Assembly (NCBI RefSeq): GCF_033807575.1 | Contig: NC_084720.1 | Coordinates: forward strand, 15,073,570 to 15,137,569 | Length of the DNA stretch: 64,000 nt | Origin: Cydia pomonella | Taxonomy: Eukaryota; Arthropoda; Insecta; Lepidoptera; Tortricidae | Reading direction: 5' to 3' | In this document: piece after piece, positions 31,979 to 43,602 of the stretch | Position numbering within the stretch: the stretch's first letter is position 1 | Layout of the letters: every line of letters starts with the position of its first letter | The notes under the pieces: model-generated | Seen by the model: only the letters and a program-made list of their open reading frames with translations | Database searches by the model: none | Told to the model about the DNA's origin: nothing | Made by a program: the position numbers and the translations under genes

Positions 31979-34299
31979 TATACTGTGTATAACTATCACT
32001 GCAGCTGACTGAACCTAAGATTGATACTGAAAACGGATATCAGTTAGTGTAAACGAGCATCAGGGTCGTAGCAAAACGAAACCGTAACAAATTGTTAATT
32101 CAGGATCGGCTTCCTTGATGAACAAAGACATCAAGGAAGCAATCACGTTAATATTTACGTATAAATTCTGCTTCTATGAAAAAAATACAATAAAATTGAA
32201 AGTTTTGTTTATTACAAAAAATAAAGAGTTCTCCGCTACAGTTCCACACATGAAAAGTACTAGGGTATATTTCCTAGAAGCATTTTCAATTTACGATCGT
32301 ACATCTCGCAAACGTAAACGCGAGTGAATTGCAGTCGTATTCTCATACTAAAATACTAGTAGAACGTAAATAATGCTTTATCTAGTGTGTAAGTCTGCAG
32401 AAGAGGGTGAAGAATGTTGTCTTATTTTGCTGAATACATTTAGTTTCCGATCCTTGGCTTCACATAAAGAATTAATATTGGAAGCACGTTTCTCGATACT
32501 GTATGTATATCTTTTCCTGGGGGAGTGAACTGAGTAAAAGGAATCAGATACGTTTTCATGCAATCTTAGGCCAATATTCGTTAGATGAAACTACAACATG
32601 GTTCTTATAAATCATACTTTTTTTTATTGATACGTTTTCCCACTTAAAACACCTTCGCGTGTTCGTTCAGAATTTTCTGAAGCCTATTTAGTAATATTTA
32701 GTAATAAGTACTTAACTACCTATTTTTCATTGCTTTCAAAAAACTACAAAATTCAAAACCAAAGTCATACCAATTAGAGCAAAGTAATTAAACCTGCGCT
32801 TATGTAAAAGCTCCAGTGCAATCATGGTTTTGTCTAAGGCTAGACTGTCGAGCTCTCAGGCGAGAGCAGGATCAAAGAGCTTTCAAGTCTAACACTACCT
32901 AGTCTATCTACACTGCAGTCTAGGTACCTAGGTATCTGGAGTGGGATCGTGCGCGCTGCCCTTGTTCGTTTTTTGGCGGTGACATTACAAAATGTTCAGT
33001 TTCAATTACGTACAATACTACTTTTTTTGCCACGTGTTATGGAGTTTAAAGAGGAGAGATATAATTATTATCTATTAATGAAATTTAAGGCCTACACGTT
33101 CAATAAATTACTAAGTATCCATACCAATGTTGTTATTGTTTTTCTCTAAATTTGTTCTCACATAATGATCTTGCACGCACACACACCTGCACACACGCGT
33201 GCACATACGTGTTGCCTACAGTGTTTTACCTAGAAGCTTACATGGCAAATAACAGTTTCTAGATACAGTTCAAGCAAAGGAACTGGCTAGCCAGCGCCGA
33301 GTGTAAGATTACACGAACCACTTGGTGCCACTTTTGACCCTTTTATAACTCAAAACCTCTTTAACGTAAACACATAAAACTCCATGTCTTTAATTATATC
33401 CATAAGGCCATCTAGAAGCCCAAATTTCATGAAGCTAGCTCAAACGGTTATAAAGATATGGGTCAAAAAGTCGTAAATTTTAGCACTGACTGACTGACTG
33501 ACATATAGTACGAATCCAGCTCGGTATTTATGTGTAAGCGTAGAAATAAATCTAAAAATAAAAAAAGTTTAAAAATAGGGGGGGAGTCCCCATAATTTTT
33601 TTTTTATTGTAGCGTTGGACCGTTACAAGCAGATATTTGAAACTATCCAAATATATGTATTATTAGCGGAAACGAAAGAAAAAACATTAAATCTCAATAC
33701 CTGCCTAGTTTTCTTTACAAAAAGTAATGATATCCCACCAAAAACATAAATGTAAAAAAGGAGAGCCAAGTTCAATACAAAAATTATGCTTGGCTGTGGG
33801 CTTCGCAGCAAAAAGAATGGAGATCTAAATGAGTGCCAAGTTCTATGCAAAATCCAAATATGTATTTATAGGAAAAAAATAACATTATGAACAAGTATTA
33901 AACTCTATTTCTTTGCTTTATTGGGTACCTACCTATAACAATTGCTGTTATTTAAAAAAAAATGTGAAATCTTAATGTAGGTTAGATTTGACTTACTAAA
34001 TAAATAGTATAGAACATTATTACACAAATTGACTAAGTTCTACAGTAAGCTCAATAAGGCTTGTGTTGAGGGTACTTAGACAACAATATATATAATTTTA
34101 TTATAATGAATAATTATTTATAAATACATAAACACATAGAAAATGATAACTACAGCGTCTGTTTCTTTTAATTGCGTGATGGTAAAAAGACAAACATAGT
34201 TATTTATCACATGGTCAAGAGGATACGGGAGCTGAGATTTAAATATTTTAGGTGAATATATCCGTCTCGCTAACGGAAGGGGCTCCATAAACTAGTGCG
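31979..34299. other. 2.3 kb with nothing firmly recognised
   Basis: A CA/CG-rich patch lies at 33175-33211 (ACACACACCTGCACACACGC). 33330-33500 looks like a generic interspersed repeat ending in TGACTGACTGACTGAC. No gene. Confidence 0.35.
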
Positions 34300-34410
34300 A
34301 TAAGGTCAACCTCTGCTCAGGTTAGGCGAAACATCCTGCGTAAAAATCTCAAAAAACTATGTTGCGTACTCGACTGTTTGCTTCTCCAAAACTTAACCAA
34401 ATGTAATTAG
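34300..34410 (+). repeat. Dispersed repeat E, copy 2
   Basis: AATCTCAAAAAACTATGTTG, then CGTACTCGACTGTTTGCTTC, then TCCAAAACTTAACCAAATGT aligns with 5958-6070. Confidence 0.65.
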
Positions 34411-34933
34411 GCCGTTTTTGCGAATATTTGAAGTGCACTAGCGCCTTTAGAAATAAAACTATTAAAAAAAGCAAAATAGTACAACACAGATATTATTAAT
34501 AATAATCTGTGTTGAAAAAGTCATTGCTCTGGCATCAAAAACTACGGAGCAAACAGTCACATACTCGACTGTATAGAGAAATGACTACTACTCCTGTTGC
34601 CTCCTAAAGCCATCGATACGCACACTGGTTCAAAACATCAGTTTTTCACTTAAAAAACCTTTTCCATTTTCAAAATATTGACGTCTAACATAAGGCTTTT
34701 CCACCATTTTCACACACATAGTACGATCAAAGCAAAGCTTCCGCTCCGCTGAACATAACCTAATTGAATCAAGGAAATGGGTCAGTAAATTTTTAATACA
34801 GCCTATAGAACAAATAATTATTAGGTCGGCGTTTGATTGATTTGCTTGAAAAGTAATTTGTAGTGTTTCTTGCAATATTAACTTGGAAAATGGTTGGATG
34901 GTTTGAAGATTTTTGTTTGTTTAAAAGTAACGA
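34411..34933. other. Unassigned; small hairpin
   Basis: CAACACAGAT at about 34482 and ATCTGTGTTG at about 34505 form a fold-back with AT-rich centre. No gene. Confidence 0.4.
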
Positions 34934-35079
34934 TCCGATCCGAACTTTAAAATACGTCAAATATTAGGTTTAGATACGATATGGATCGAATATGTCAGTG
35001 TCAAAAGTGATGTTTTTGTTTGAAGAAACGTCACTCAAATCTTGACCTAATTTGACGTATTTGAAAGTTCAAATCGGGC
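34934..35079. repeat. Inverted-repeat MITE, family I, copy 2
   Basis: Left arm CGAACTTTAAAATACGTCAA, then ATATTAGGT; right arm ACCTAATTTGACGTATTTGA, then AAGTTCAAATCGGGC. Same termini as 12497-12640. Confidence 0.78.
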
Positions 35080-35983
35080 AGTAAGTAAGTCTCGTATGGA
35101 CACGTTTAAATAAAACACGTTGACAAAAAAAATCAGGAATATTTTTCCTACTTTACTCGTCTTTAGCAAAATGACATTTAAAATTAAATCTACAATCATT
35201 TAAGTAAAACAAATCTTTAATAAATTATTATCCCTTAGCTTTCATATAAAAATGCAACAGTTGTAGTATTTTGTGAATTCGGTTGACATGAGGGTAATGA
35301 TAGGTATCGTAATTAAGAAGGAAAACACGATAAACTACTCTATACCTATTACATACACATACGGAAAAAATAATAGAAATTTAAAAATGTAGTGGCAGTA
35401 TCATGTCCATTACGAATATTTGCGTGGCCGCTGCAGTGTGATAGTAACACCAAAACAGATTAAACACAAATACCTCACTTATTACACACAACTACGTGTA
35501 GGTTACATTTAACGCCCTCAATGATACCTCCAGTAAATCACTAGCGACAGCCGTGCAGTTAATCATCTCTGTATCTCGGATAACTTGCTAGTTGTCGGTT
35601 ACCCAGTGAAAACGTGCGAGTATATGCGTGGCAGTTTCATAGGAGATAAGCTTGTCTTGGGTATTAGTAAGAGCTGGTAGCTATATATATGTCGTAGTAA
35701 GATGATTACATCCGTGATATAATTATATCGCTATATTACCACCACTTATCCGCATGCCGTAATCATATGCCGTAATATTGTTATAGAAAGGGTCTAGATA
35801 ACTATTAGGTGTACATAGAAGTAAAATCTCAGTGGTATATAATCCTAAAAATTATGTATGTGATGTAGTTTTACATGTTGCTGTATTTGTTAACCCATTT
35901 TCACTTTCTCCTCTCATCTACTCAAAGGTTAAATTAATGAGATCCTTCAAAGGGATGAGTACGCCTATGTACTTCTTTTCCTC
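35080..35983. other. Nothing recognised
   Basis: AT-rich; no gene. Confidence 0.35.
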
Positions 35984-35991
35984 ATTGTAAG
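35984..35991 (+). repeat. 8-bp target-site duplication, left
   Basis: ATTGTAAG is repeated exactly at 36138-36145. Confidence 0.93.
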
Positions 35992-36137
35992 CAGTGTTGG
36001 CCGAAACGTTAATGCAATTAACCATTATTGGCCAAAACCATTATAAATTGAACCGTAAACTATAACCGTCCGTTACAGTTTACGGTTCAATTTATAATGG
36101 TTATTAGTTAATTGCAATTAACGTTCGGCCAACACTG
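35992..36137. mobile_element. 146-bp hAT-type MITE
   Basis: Ends CAGTGTTGGCCGAA and TTCGGCCAACACTG are exact inverses; the longer arms (ACGTTAATGCAATTAAC / GTTAATTGCAATTAACGT) are near-perfect. The centre is a second stem, GAACCGTAAACT / AGTTTACGGTTC. CAGTG termini plus an exact 8-bp target duplication are hallmarks of hAT elements. No transposase is encoded, so it needed an autonomous hAT element elsewhere. The intact duplication and near-perfect arms suggest relatively recent insertion. Confidence 0.95.
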
Positions 36138-36145
36138 ATTGTAAG
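36138..36145 (+). repeat. 8-bp target-site duplication, right
   Basis: Exact copy of 35984-35991. Confidence 0.93.
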
Positions 36146-37104
36146 TTAATTTTGAAGACCTTATGAAGCCGATAGTCCCGGGTCTATTAGAAAACACTTG
36201 ATTATATGATATGATATTTTTTAAATTGATGTTTAGGGGTCGCTATCGACGTGTAAAAATTTGTCGAATCAAAGAAAGGCGATATTATTTTTATTTTATT
36301 TTTCTTCACCTCTCTAAGGAACGAAATTCGAGTGCTTAATTTTTTTTCTGCTGCGTTACAGATGTAACTTTAATCTGATCAAGTTGTTACTTTTAATGTG
36401 TTAATTAAATACTTATGGATCTAATAAATACCGTGTAAACAAAAAAGTAAAAAAAAAACAACATAGTTTTTGAAACATTGATTTTTCTCTGCAAGGGAGT
36501 CTAGGGACACAAAATCAGTGTTCTAAAAGCTGATTCACTCCAATCTCGAAATGCAGCTTTTCGGGCAAAAAGGTTCATGACCAGTTAGAATTGTATGCAA
36601 ATGGTGGGCTGTCTCCAGAAATTCAACTCAAGAAAGTCGAAAGGGGAAAACGACCTTGAAAACAAATGACGCCTTTCCAGCTTTTCTTGCAAAGTGATCC
36701 CACTTCGTTTTATGTTCCATGGAAATTCAAAAGTTTTTTTAGTGCTTTTAAACAGTATAAAATAGCACTTTAGAGTGAATACGCTTGTAATAATTGAGTT
36801 TATTTGATTTTGGTGGAAATAAATTTGAGAGAGATTTTATTGCATTCAAAAGTTTTAATATAAAATAAGTTGTGGATTTATTGTCTTCGTAAAGTAGTTA
36901 ATTGAGAAGTAGGTAATATTTTATTAATTTCAACTATCTACAGGAATTGTGCGCATTGGAAAGTCGGCATCTTGGAGCATACATCGACTTTAATCTCATA
37001 AAGCCCTGTTACGTTATCTTTTTCAGACAAAGTTTAACTTTAGCACTGTATGTACATACCTATAGACATGCCAATTCCAACATATACTTACCTACATCAA
37101 CGTT
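36146..37104. other. Nothing recognised
   Basis: AT-rich; no gene. Confidence 0.35.
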
Positions 37105-37215
37105 GGCAGCATGGTTGCATTTTTATCACTTGTCACTATGACTGTCACTTTCGCACATACACACTTGTTAGAACGTGACAGGCATTGTGACATGATAAAA
37201 AAGTGACCGTGCTAC
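37105..37215 (+). repeat. MITE family L, copy 3, both ends visible
   Basis: GCAGCATGGTTGCATTTTTA, then TCACTTGTCAC, is mirrored at the right by GTGACATGATAAAAAAGTGA, then CCGTGCTACGGC. The 30-bp arms show that family L is an inverted-repeat element of about 110 bp. Confidence 0.8.
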
Positions 37216-37365
37216 GGCCGCAATGATTTTGAATTAATTTTATTATTATTTAGTTATCCAGGCCAATTCGAACCTGCACTGACATCAAACCGATATTAAA
37301 ATGATATTGGAATTATATCAGTTAGCTGTGTACAAACTGGCTCAGAATTTAAACTGTTTAACTGT

Positions 37366-37442
37366 TAGGTACAGTCAGCGAAACTATTAGCGTAGCACCC
37401 CTGCAGGGTTTTCTAAGCTAATAGCTTTACTGACTGTACCTA
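37366..37442. repeat. 77-bp fold-back MITE
   Basis: TAGGTACAGTCAGCGAAACT, then ATTAGC, and its inverse GCTAATAGCTTTACTGACTG, then TACCTA, surround CACCCCTGCAGGGTTTTC. The arms are about 25 bp with 1-2 mismatches. Confidence 0.82.
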
Positions 37443-38931
37443 TAAGTAAATTCCCCATAATCCCAGACTCGAGAAAATTGCACACTATACGTTCTAATAG
37501 ACACTTTATCCTAAGCACAGCTTCTACTAACACCTAAAGCTAAATAGGTCGCTCGGCTGAAAATATAATCTAGCTGAAATTAGCTTTTCAGCTCATTTCA
37601 TAGCGATAACGTTGCTTTTTTCCTAGCGCAGAGTGCAGTGGGATGTTTTAGAGTAATAAAACATTTACATTTCATTTGGGTTTATGCTTGACTCAACACG
37701 GCGTGGTTTTATGAAAATATGAGGATGCAACGTGCAGTTTATGATATAAAATTGGAACAAAATGAAGACTAAGGCTACAGTAAAGTCATTCAATTTACAC
37801 AAAAAGGATGTACCTAAACTAAAACGTAGTTGTGATACTTTTTTGTGTAATATTAATTTAAGATTAGGTGTTCGAAGTACACAAACTCCACAGTCTATCA
37901 AAGCTATTTAGTTTACCACCACTCCACTTATAAATTAGATTAGATTTATTTATATCTTAAAGAAAAAGACACAGTATTTTACACGAAAGGATAAAACAAA
38001 GGCTTTCACTAAAAGATCGTCAACTTAAAATTAAAACAAAAAATATAAAAAATTAAAATAAATAAAACAATGTCACGACAAAAACGAAAATTTCAATGTA
38101 TACATAGCTAGGGCCAACCTAGGTATTGTCGAAATGTCAAAAAGAATAAAAAACAAATATATTTACTAAAACACTAAATTATAAATAACTTTATATGTAA
38201 AGTAATTATGTATGTATATTCTACAGCTATAAGATTTAATATGAGTCTTAACGATATCTTGCTACAAATTAAATATTAGAACTGAATATTCGTATGTCTT
38301 GATGGAAGACCATCACGTAAAAATGAAGGGCTTTCGATTAAATTTTGGCACACAGAAAATTCTTCACATAAGAAGGAGCAATAAAAGGATGAATAAATGT
38401 CGATAGTACTACGAGTAGGATGAAGGAAGCAGGCGGCTGTTTACAGTGTATACGCGATTAAAGTAATTAGCAGGAACTAGTCCTGCGTATTATTCGTTGT
38501 AAGTACAGTAGAACTTAGGCCTCCTTCACTGACTATCATCTAAAACTGTTTAGAAACACACAGTATAAATAAAGTAAGCGAACAACTAGACTCCACAACC
38601 GTCTCCATAATACATTACCCCTTAGCTCTCTATCGGATTTCCCGCGGGGCCATCAAATTTCTCTGGATCAGAGGACGTCAGTTTCAGTCGAGGGCAATTC
38701 TGAGATCGGTCTCTCAGATCGGTGATTAAAACAGTGTACTCTGGAAGAAAAAATTTTATATTACGTTGGTGGCAAATAAATATAAAGCCCGTGTAGGCAA
38801 TCATAGTAGACTATTGATACCTACATTTTCAGGGGTGTTACATGGGCGTCGCGGGTGTTTAAAAACTTGTACACTCCTTTTTTGAAGAACCCCAGTGACG
38901 GGTTTGAGTGGTCAATGTTAAGATGCTCCTA
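37443..38931. other. Nothing recognised
   Basis: AT-rich; no gene. Confidence 0.35.
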
Positions 38932-39042
38932 CAGTGGCAGTTATATGTATAACGTTATATAACATCGCGCGACAGAGGCAACATAATATTATTGATAGTG
39001 TTATATTGCAATGTTATGTAACGTTATGTATGTAACTGCCTG
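38932..39042. repeat. 111-bp fold-back MITE
   Basis: CAGTGGCAGTTATATGTATA, then ACGTTATATAACAT, is mirrored by ATGTTATGTAACGTTATGTA, then TGTAACTGCCTG. Each arm also contains the small palindrome TAACGTTA. A LINE fragment starts about 20 bp to the right. Confidence 0.78.
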
Positions 39043-39064
39043 TAACGTTATGTAATGGGCCGGC

Positions 39065-39262
39065 CATATATGTCGCAGGGATGATGACCGCTGGGGAGCT
39101 CGCTGGCCCCATCGGTCCTCGGCTTTCCATGGATGGTTTAGATAGTCGGACGATATCAGAAAGACGGCAGGGCCGACCTGGCATAGAACCGCCGCATACA
39201 GAACAACATGGAAATCCATGAAATAGGCATATGTTCAGCAGTGGACGCATATGTGCTGAGAA
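39065..39262 (+). pseudogene. LINE C-terminal tail
   Basis: The plus strand reads SDDIRKTAGPTWHRTAAYRT, then TWKSMK, a stop, then AYVQQWTHMC and the terminal stop near 39259. DDIRKTAGxxWxRxAxDRxxWxxMEEAYVQQWT is the C-terminal signature of a common moth LINE. One internal stop (replacing Glu in MEEAY) and a stop before SDD show decay. The two minus-strand frames at 39001-39250 are shadows. Confidence 0.83.
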
Positions 39263-39564
39263 GAGAGAAGAAGAAGATGTAACTTCTACGTTTTTTTATA
39301 ACAATATGTATACTTTGTGATATGCTCAACATTCTCTACAAACATTTGTTGATAGTTTAATATGAGTATAAATTGAAGTAGGTACAATCTTTAACTAACC
39401 TCAAACTATGTTTAAGTTGAACATTCGTTTACAAACGTATAATAAGTAGTCATACGAGTATATAAAACTGTTAACAATAACTTCGATAAATTAATTTTTA
39501 ACGTGCAGAAACATCTGCGAACGATGCTATTAAGCTTAGAATAAATTTAAAAGTGGGAAAATTA
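39263..39564. other. Nothing recognised
   Basis: AT-rich spacer. Confidence 0.35.
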
Positions 39565-39635
39565 CTGCCTTGGGTGAGACTTGCACTCTTGGCCTCTGGA
39601 TCTCACGGTCTCTGAGGCCATGGGTTCAAGTATTA
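39565..39635. repeat. tRNA-like fold-back repeat
   Basis: GCCTTGGGTGAGACTTGCAC, then TCTTGGCCTC, faces the inverse-related GAGGCCATGGGTTCAAGT. The right half ends in a B-box-like GGGTTCAAGT. Probably two SINE ends or a tRNA-derived palindrome; not a functional tRNA because no A-box and acceptor stem pair. Confidence 0.5.
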
Positions 39636-40264
39636 AAAAAAATCACATTTAAATTTATTCTAAGATCTCGATATTGTTTAAGACTTGGTAAAAAACAATT
39701 AAGTTTCATGTTTTACACATTGAACTCTTGACGTTCGTGAAGCCACAAATTATCTTGTACAAACTTTAAGTTCTACAAACACATATAAATGTTCTTGCAG
39801 AAGCACCAATTTCCATTACACCGCGCAACAATATCCAACTTTAACTACCAAACTTCCATTAACAAATGTCCTACATAAAGTACATATTTTAATAATGTCT
39901 GCGTGCACTGTTCTGGCCATTTGGAAGAACGCCACGTATACTACTGTAAGTTAAGGATTTACTCGGATTCGTAGAAAGAGAATTTATGATATCTTTTTAA
40001 TTAGAATGAAACGTAGATTCTTTAAAAAAGGATAAAACAACTTGTGTTTGAAGTGGCGAGTGGGTACTGGAACTACAGTAATTACGACAGAATTTTTCTT
40101 TTCTGGAATTCTTTAGTGTTTTACTAAGTAACAACTTCCAGATATGTATCTATTTACTGTTGTAAAAACTGACTGTTATTTGTTAAAAAGTTAAAAGTTA
40201 TGTTAATAGAACAGATTTTATATTAATTGAATTAAAAAATTTCTCATAATATTATTGACATTTG
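39636..40264. other. Nothing recognised
   Basis: AT-rich; no gene. Confidence 0.35.
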
Positions 40265-40400
40265 TACAGTCACGTCTGAAAATATCGATACGAAAAAAGT
40301 GCCAAAAATATGTACACACGGCTTTATTACCCATATATTAAGGTAGTGTGTACATATTTTTGGCAAATTTTTCGTATCGATATTTTTAGACGTGACTGTA
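40265..40400. repeat. 136-bp fold-back MITE with about 55-bp arms
   Basis: TACAGTCACGTCTGAAAATA, TCGATACGAAAAAAGTGCCA and AAAATATGTACACAC form the left arm. The right arm is its inverse, ending TATTTTTAGACGTGACTGTA, with only 2-3 mismatches. The loop is about 25 bp. It is the longest, cleanest fold-back in the window. Confidence 0.9.
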
Positions 40401-41084
40401 CTCGTATTTTTATATTTTAAAGGTTTTTATACATTTGTATAAATTGCAATTTTTTATTGTTTTTTTAAATTCAGTGTAAGTTGTGTATTTTTAATTTTAT
40501 TTGTATTGTAATTTTTGACGTGTGTTTTTGACATTAATGACATTGAATAAAATTTATTTCTCTTTGTGTTACGGTTTAAAAACTAACTGATATGTGAAAT
40601 CAGCATCAATAGTAGCGTATGAAGTGATTTTCGCGTCCAAATTTTTTTTATTCTGTTTTTTTTCTAATCAACACAAGATACAGAATATGCCCTTAAATAG
40701 TTCCCCACGATATTTGTTACACTCTGTATATCTATTTTCCTTGTGAAATTTTTCATGACATTAAATTTACCCTTTTTTAAAACTTGTAAAAATTCGAAAT
40801 GCATAAAAAACACGATTTTGTGTTAGCCCCCCTCTTAACTAAAATATCCATAAACCTTAAAAAGGTAAGAATAGCTTTGCGATCCTAGCGACATAACGGT
40901 ATTTTTTCTACGAAATTCAATTTCGTTACAAAATATTTTCCACTAACTAAATCTTAACAAATCACTTTGATTTTGATGTCAATCCCTGCATAATAATATA
41001 TTCTAGGCTTTTACAAATTTTGAAAAAGAAGAAAACCCGTAAACCTTGTTTTTTTGTCAATAACAATACAAAAAAAAAAACGTG
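40401..41084. other. Nothing recognised
   Basis: Very AT-rich; no gene. Confidence 0.35.
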
Positions 41085-41165
41085 GAGAATAGAAAATATT
41101 TAGAAGTGGAAAAACGTTTTCTCTTCTTGTATAGCCGATCACGTGGTTTAATTCCCTCTTAATGC
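41085..41165 (+). repeat. Dispersed repeat F, copy 2
   Basis: GGAGAATAGAAAATATTTAG, then AAGTGGAAAAACGTTTTCTC, matches 8634-8680 and reads YLEVEKRFLFLYSRSRGLIP before a stop. Confidence 0.55.
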
Positions 41166-41691
41166 AAACACATAAGGCCTATGGAAGGTTAGTTGTATTG
41201 CCGATAGCACATTTTGTAGGATGCCATTACATAATGGGTCAGCCGCCCACATGTGTGTTCTTCGTGAATAATTTACGTCGCTGATGAAATTAGCTTTAAT
41301 CGGCGTCGATTTTCACGGTGTATCGGTTTTACGGGTCTTTATTGTTACAAGTCATTATTAATTTATTGAACTGTGGTTTGATTTTGACATTTAAGCAATT
41401 TTGATAGCAGTTATATATGTGGTTCATTTTTAAATTAGTAGTCTGTAATTTTATTATACACTCCTTTTTTAGGTAATCGTGTAAAGGCACTTCACCTGCG
41501 TCAACGAAGCAGCAGTAAAGCTGCAGTTGCCATTCGATTGTCAATATTATGGAAGTTCCTGGGTTTCCAAAGGATTTCCATATTATATTATAGGTAGGTC
41601 TAGACGATCAACATTCTACGCTTGAAGAGTAATTGAAATAAGAGTCAAGAAATGCCGCCATTTTTACAAGAAATAAAATTATTTTCTCACA
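41166..41691. other. Nothing recognised
   Basis: No gene. Confidence 0.35.
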
Positions 41692-41700
41692 ATATTAAAT

Positions 41701-41966
41701 GTACTGTACCAATGAGTTTTTCGGAACTTATGTACGAAATATCATTTGATATTTTCCATCCGCTTTTTGGTGAAGGAAAATATCGTGAGGAAACCGGACT
41801 AATCCCAATAAGGCCTAGTTTATCCTCTGGGATGGAAGGTCAGATGACAGTCGTTTTCGTAAAAACTAGTGCCTACGCCAATCCTGAAGATTAGTTGCCA
41901 AACGAACCCCAGGCTCCCATGAGCCGTGGCAAAAATGCCAGGACAACGATGATGATGATGGCCTAT
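41701..41966 (+). mobile_element. 5'-truncated SINE
   Basis: ACCAATGAGTTTTTCGGAAC, TTATGTACGAAATATCATTT and GTGAAGGAAAATATCGTGAG, then GAAACC, match 12884-12970. CTCCCATGAGCCGTGGCAAA and GATGATGATGATGG at the 3' end match the tail of 26209-26526. The possible target duplication AATATTAA (41691-41698 and 41967-41974) is only 8 bp and AT-only, so the ends are approximate. The tRNA head is missing. The open frame 41652-41894 runs through the SINE and is not a gene. Confidence 0.85.
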
Positions 41967-41974
41967 AATATTAA

Positions 41975-43069
41975 GTTGCAGTTAACTAACTTTCAAAGAA
42001 CGCGTAAGGCAAAGTTGCAATTTCATTGTAACTGCTGATTACAATCTCGGTTTGAAAGTTAGATTCCCTGACAACTGTAACTCGATTAAGTTAAACTGAA
42101 CTAACCGGTAAAGCTAGTTTAAACTAGTTACAACTACGTAGCTAAGATTTTTTATTAAACTACGTACAAACTTTTTTCTTAGAGATGTATTTATTTTCTT
42201 ACAACGTATCCCTTTTCCTTTTACTAATGTGCATTTTCAACTAAATCTGTCTCAAATTTACGAATAAGTAGGTGCCTACCGTGAGTTTTATGGCTATGGT
42301 TACATTCAATAAATCAATCCGTCTAGCGATTTTTCCTAAGTCACTTCCCAACGGAGTCTATCCCATTCTTTATTCTTCAGATAAGATCCTTCGGGACCCT
42401 CAATTGGCGCTAAAATCAATCAAAACGGTATCCTGATAGAAGAAAAATGAATTTTAACGAAAGATGGCGTGTTGATACGAGTAAACGAGTGTTTTGCTCG
42501 TGATTAAATTACTAAATACATTGAGAAAAAGTAGAACAAGAATAGAAATTAGGGGTAGAATTTAGGCAGCAAAAAATTACAAATAATTAATATGGTGATT
42601 CAAAATATGTTTTTACCACACCAGCTCGAAAAGGCTCTCTTCATTGTTTAAAAATTGATGAAAAAATTGCATTTTCTCCACAAGAGTTGCAAAGTAATTT
42701 AATGCAAATTTTGAGTTGTTTCCTTTTGTTGGCTGGTATTCTACCATTGACTTTTAAATTATGATTTTGAATGATAAATATTCAATAACGATCACTTGGA
42801 TTTGATTTCGTTTGATTTTGTTCGATGCATGAGCGATTAAACAACAACTTTGCCCCTTGTAAAACGAATAAATATTATTGAACTAACTCTACCATTTCTT
42901 TTATAACAATTTCATAGCCCAAATTTACTTTTTCTAAATATCATGGAGACATGTACAGCAATAAAGGAGCAATAGTTAAAATTAGAGAAAATTGTTTGCA
43001 TATGCGCATTATTCTATTCCGAAATTTAACGTATATTTTAACGTAGACTGTATGTAGGTACTTTTTTTT
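41975..43069. other. Nothing recognised
   Basis: AT-rich; no gene. Confidence 0.35.
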
Positions 43070-43145
43070 TAATAGCCTATTTTGTGTCCCACTGCTGGGC
43101 AAAGGCCTGCCCTTTTTTTGCCACTCATCACGGTTTGGTGCATGT
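43070..43145 (-). repeat. LINE/SINE 3'-tail fragment
   Basis: The complement reads GGGCAGGCCTTTGCCCAGCA, then GTGGGACACAAAATAGGCTA. This is the same tail as the SINE at 13065-13100 (CCCAGCAGTGGGACGTATAT). Confidence 0.65.
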
Positions 43146-43205
43146 TCCCGCCAGTAGGTATATTATTTAAAAAAAATTACGAATTCATACTCGTATGTAT
43201 ATTGG

Positions 43206-43472
43206 AACGATTCATTCTGACTTATTCCGGGGGTCTATTATAAACGTGCAATACACCGTTGAATATATTTGAAAAGAAATCGTCTCTTTCTTTTTGCTAA
43301 TGATGTTAAAAGGACAGAAGAAATAGAACCCAAGTACATATTTCGGTCTTGTATTAGGAGCACATTGAAATGACATTCGAATATAAAGGTCACTTGAATG
43401 TCATTTTGTCTCACTCAGTTAGCAAAATGCGTTTTTGCACTGAAGTACTTCGAACAAGGGTTCGAGCTGCTG
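43206..43472 (+). repeat. Dispersed repeat A, copy 2
   Basis: Aligns with 718-990 along most of its length (CTGACTTATTCCGGGGGTCT, GACATTCGAATATAAAGGTC, CACTTGAATGTCATTTTGTC). Confidence 0.65.
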
Positions 43473-43558
43473 CAGGAGTTTTTTTTTACTTTTAAAGATC
43501 ACTGGAATGAAAGTATTTTATGTATATACTTATGGAATTTACCAGTTAATTCATTACC

Positions 43559-43602
43559 AGGTTAGTCATTTACAGGTAATACTACCTGTAAATGACTAAC
43601 CT
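43559..43602. repeat. Perfect 20-bp hairpin
   Basis: AGGTTAGTCATTTACAGGTA (43559-43578) and its exact inverse TACCTGTAAATGACTAACCT (43583-43602) are separated by ATAC. There are no mismatches. Confidence 0.95.

Noticed and set aside
37105..37215. Possible tandem pair of promoters because GTCAC motifs repeat
   Set aside because: The motifs are the two inverted ends of a MITE.
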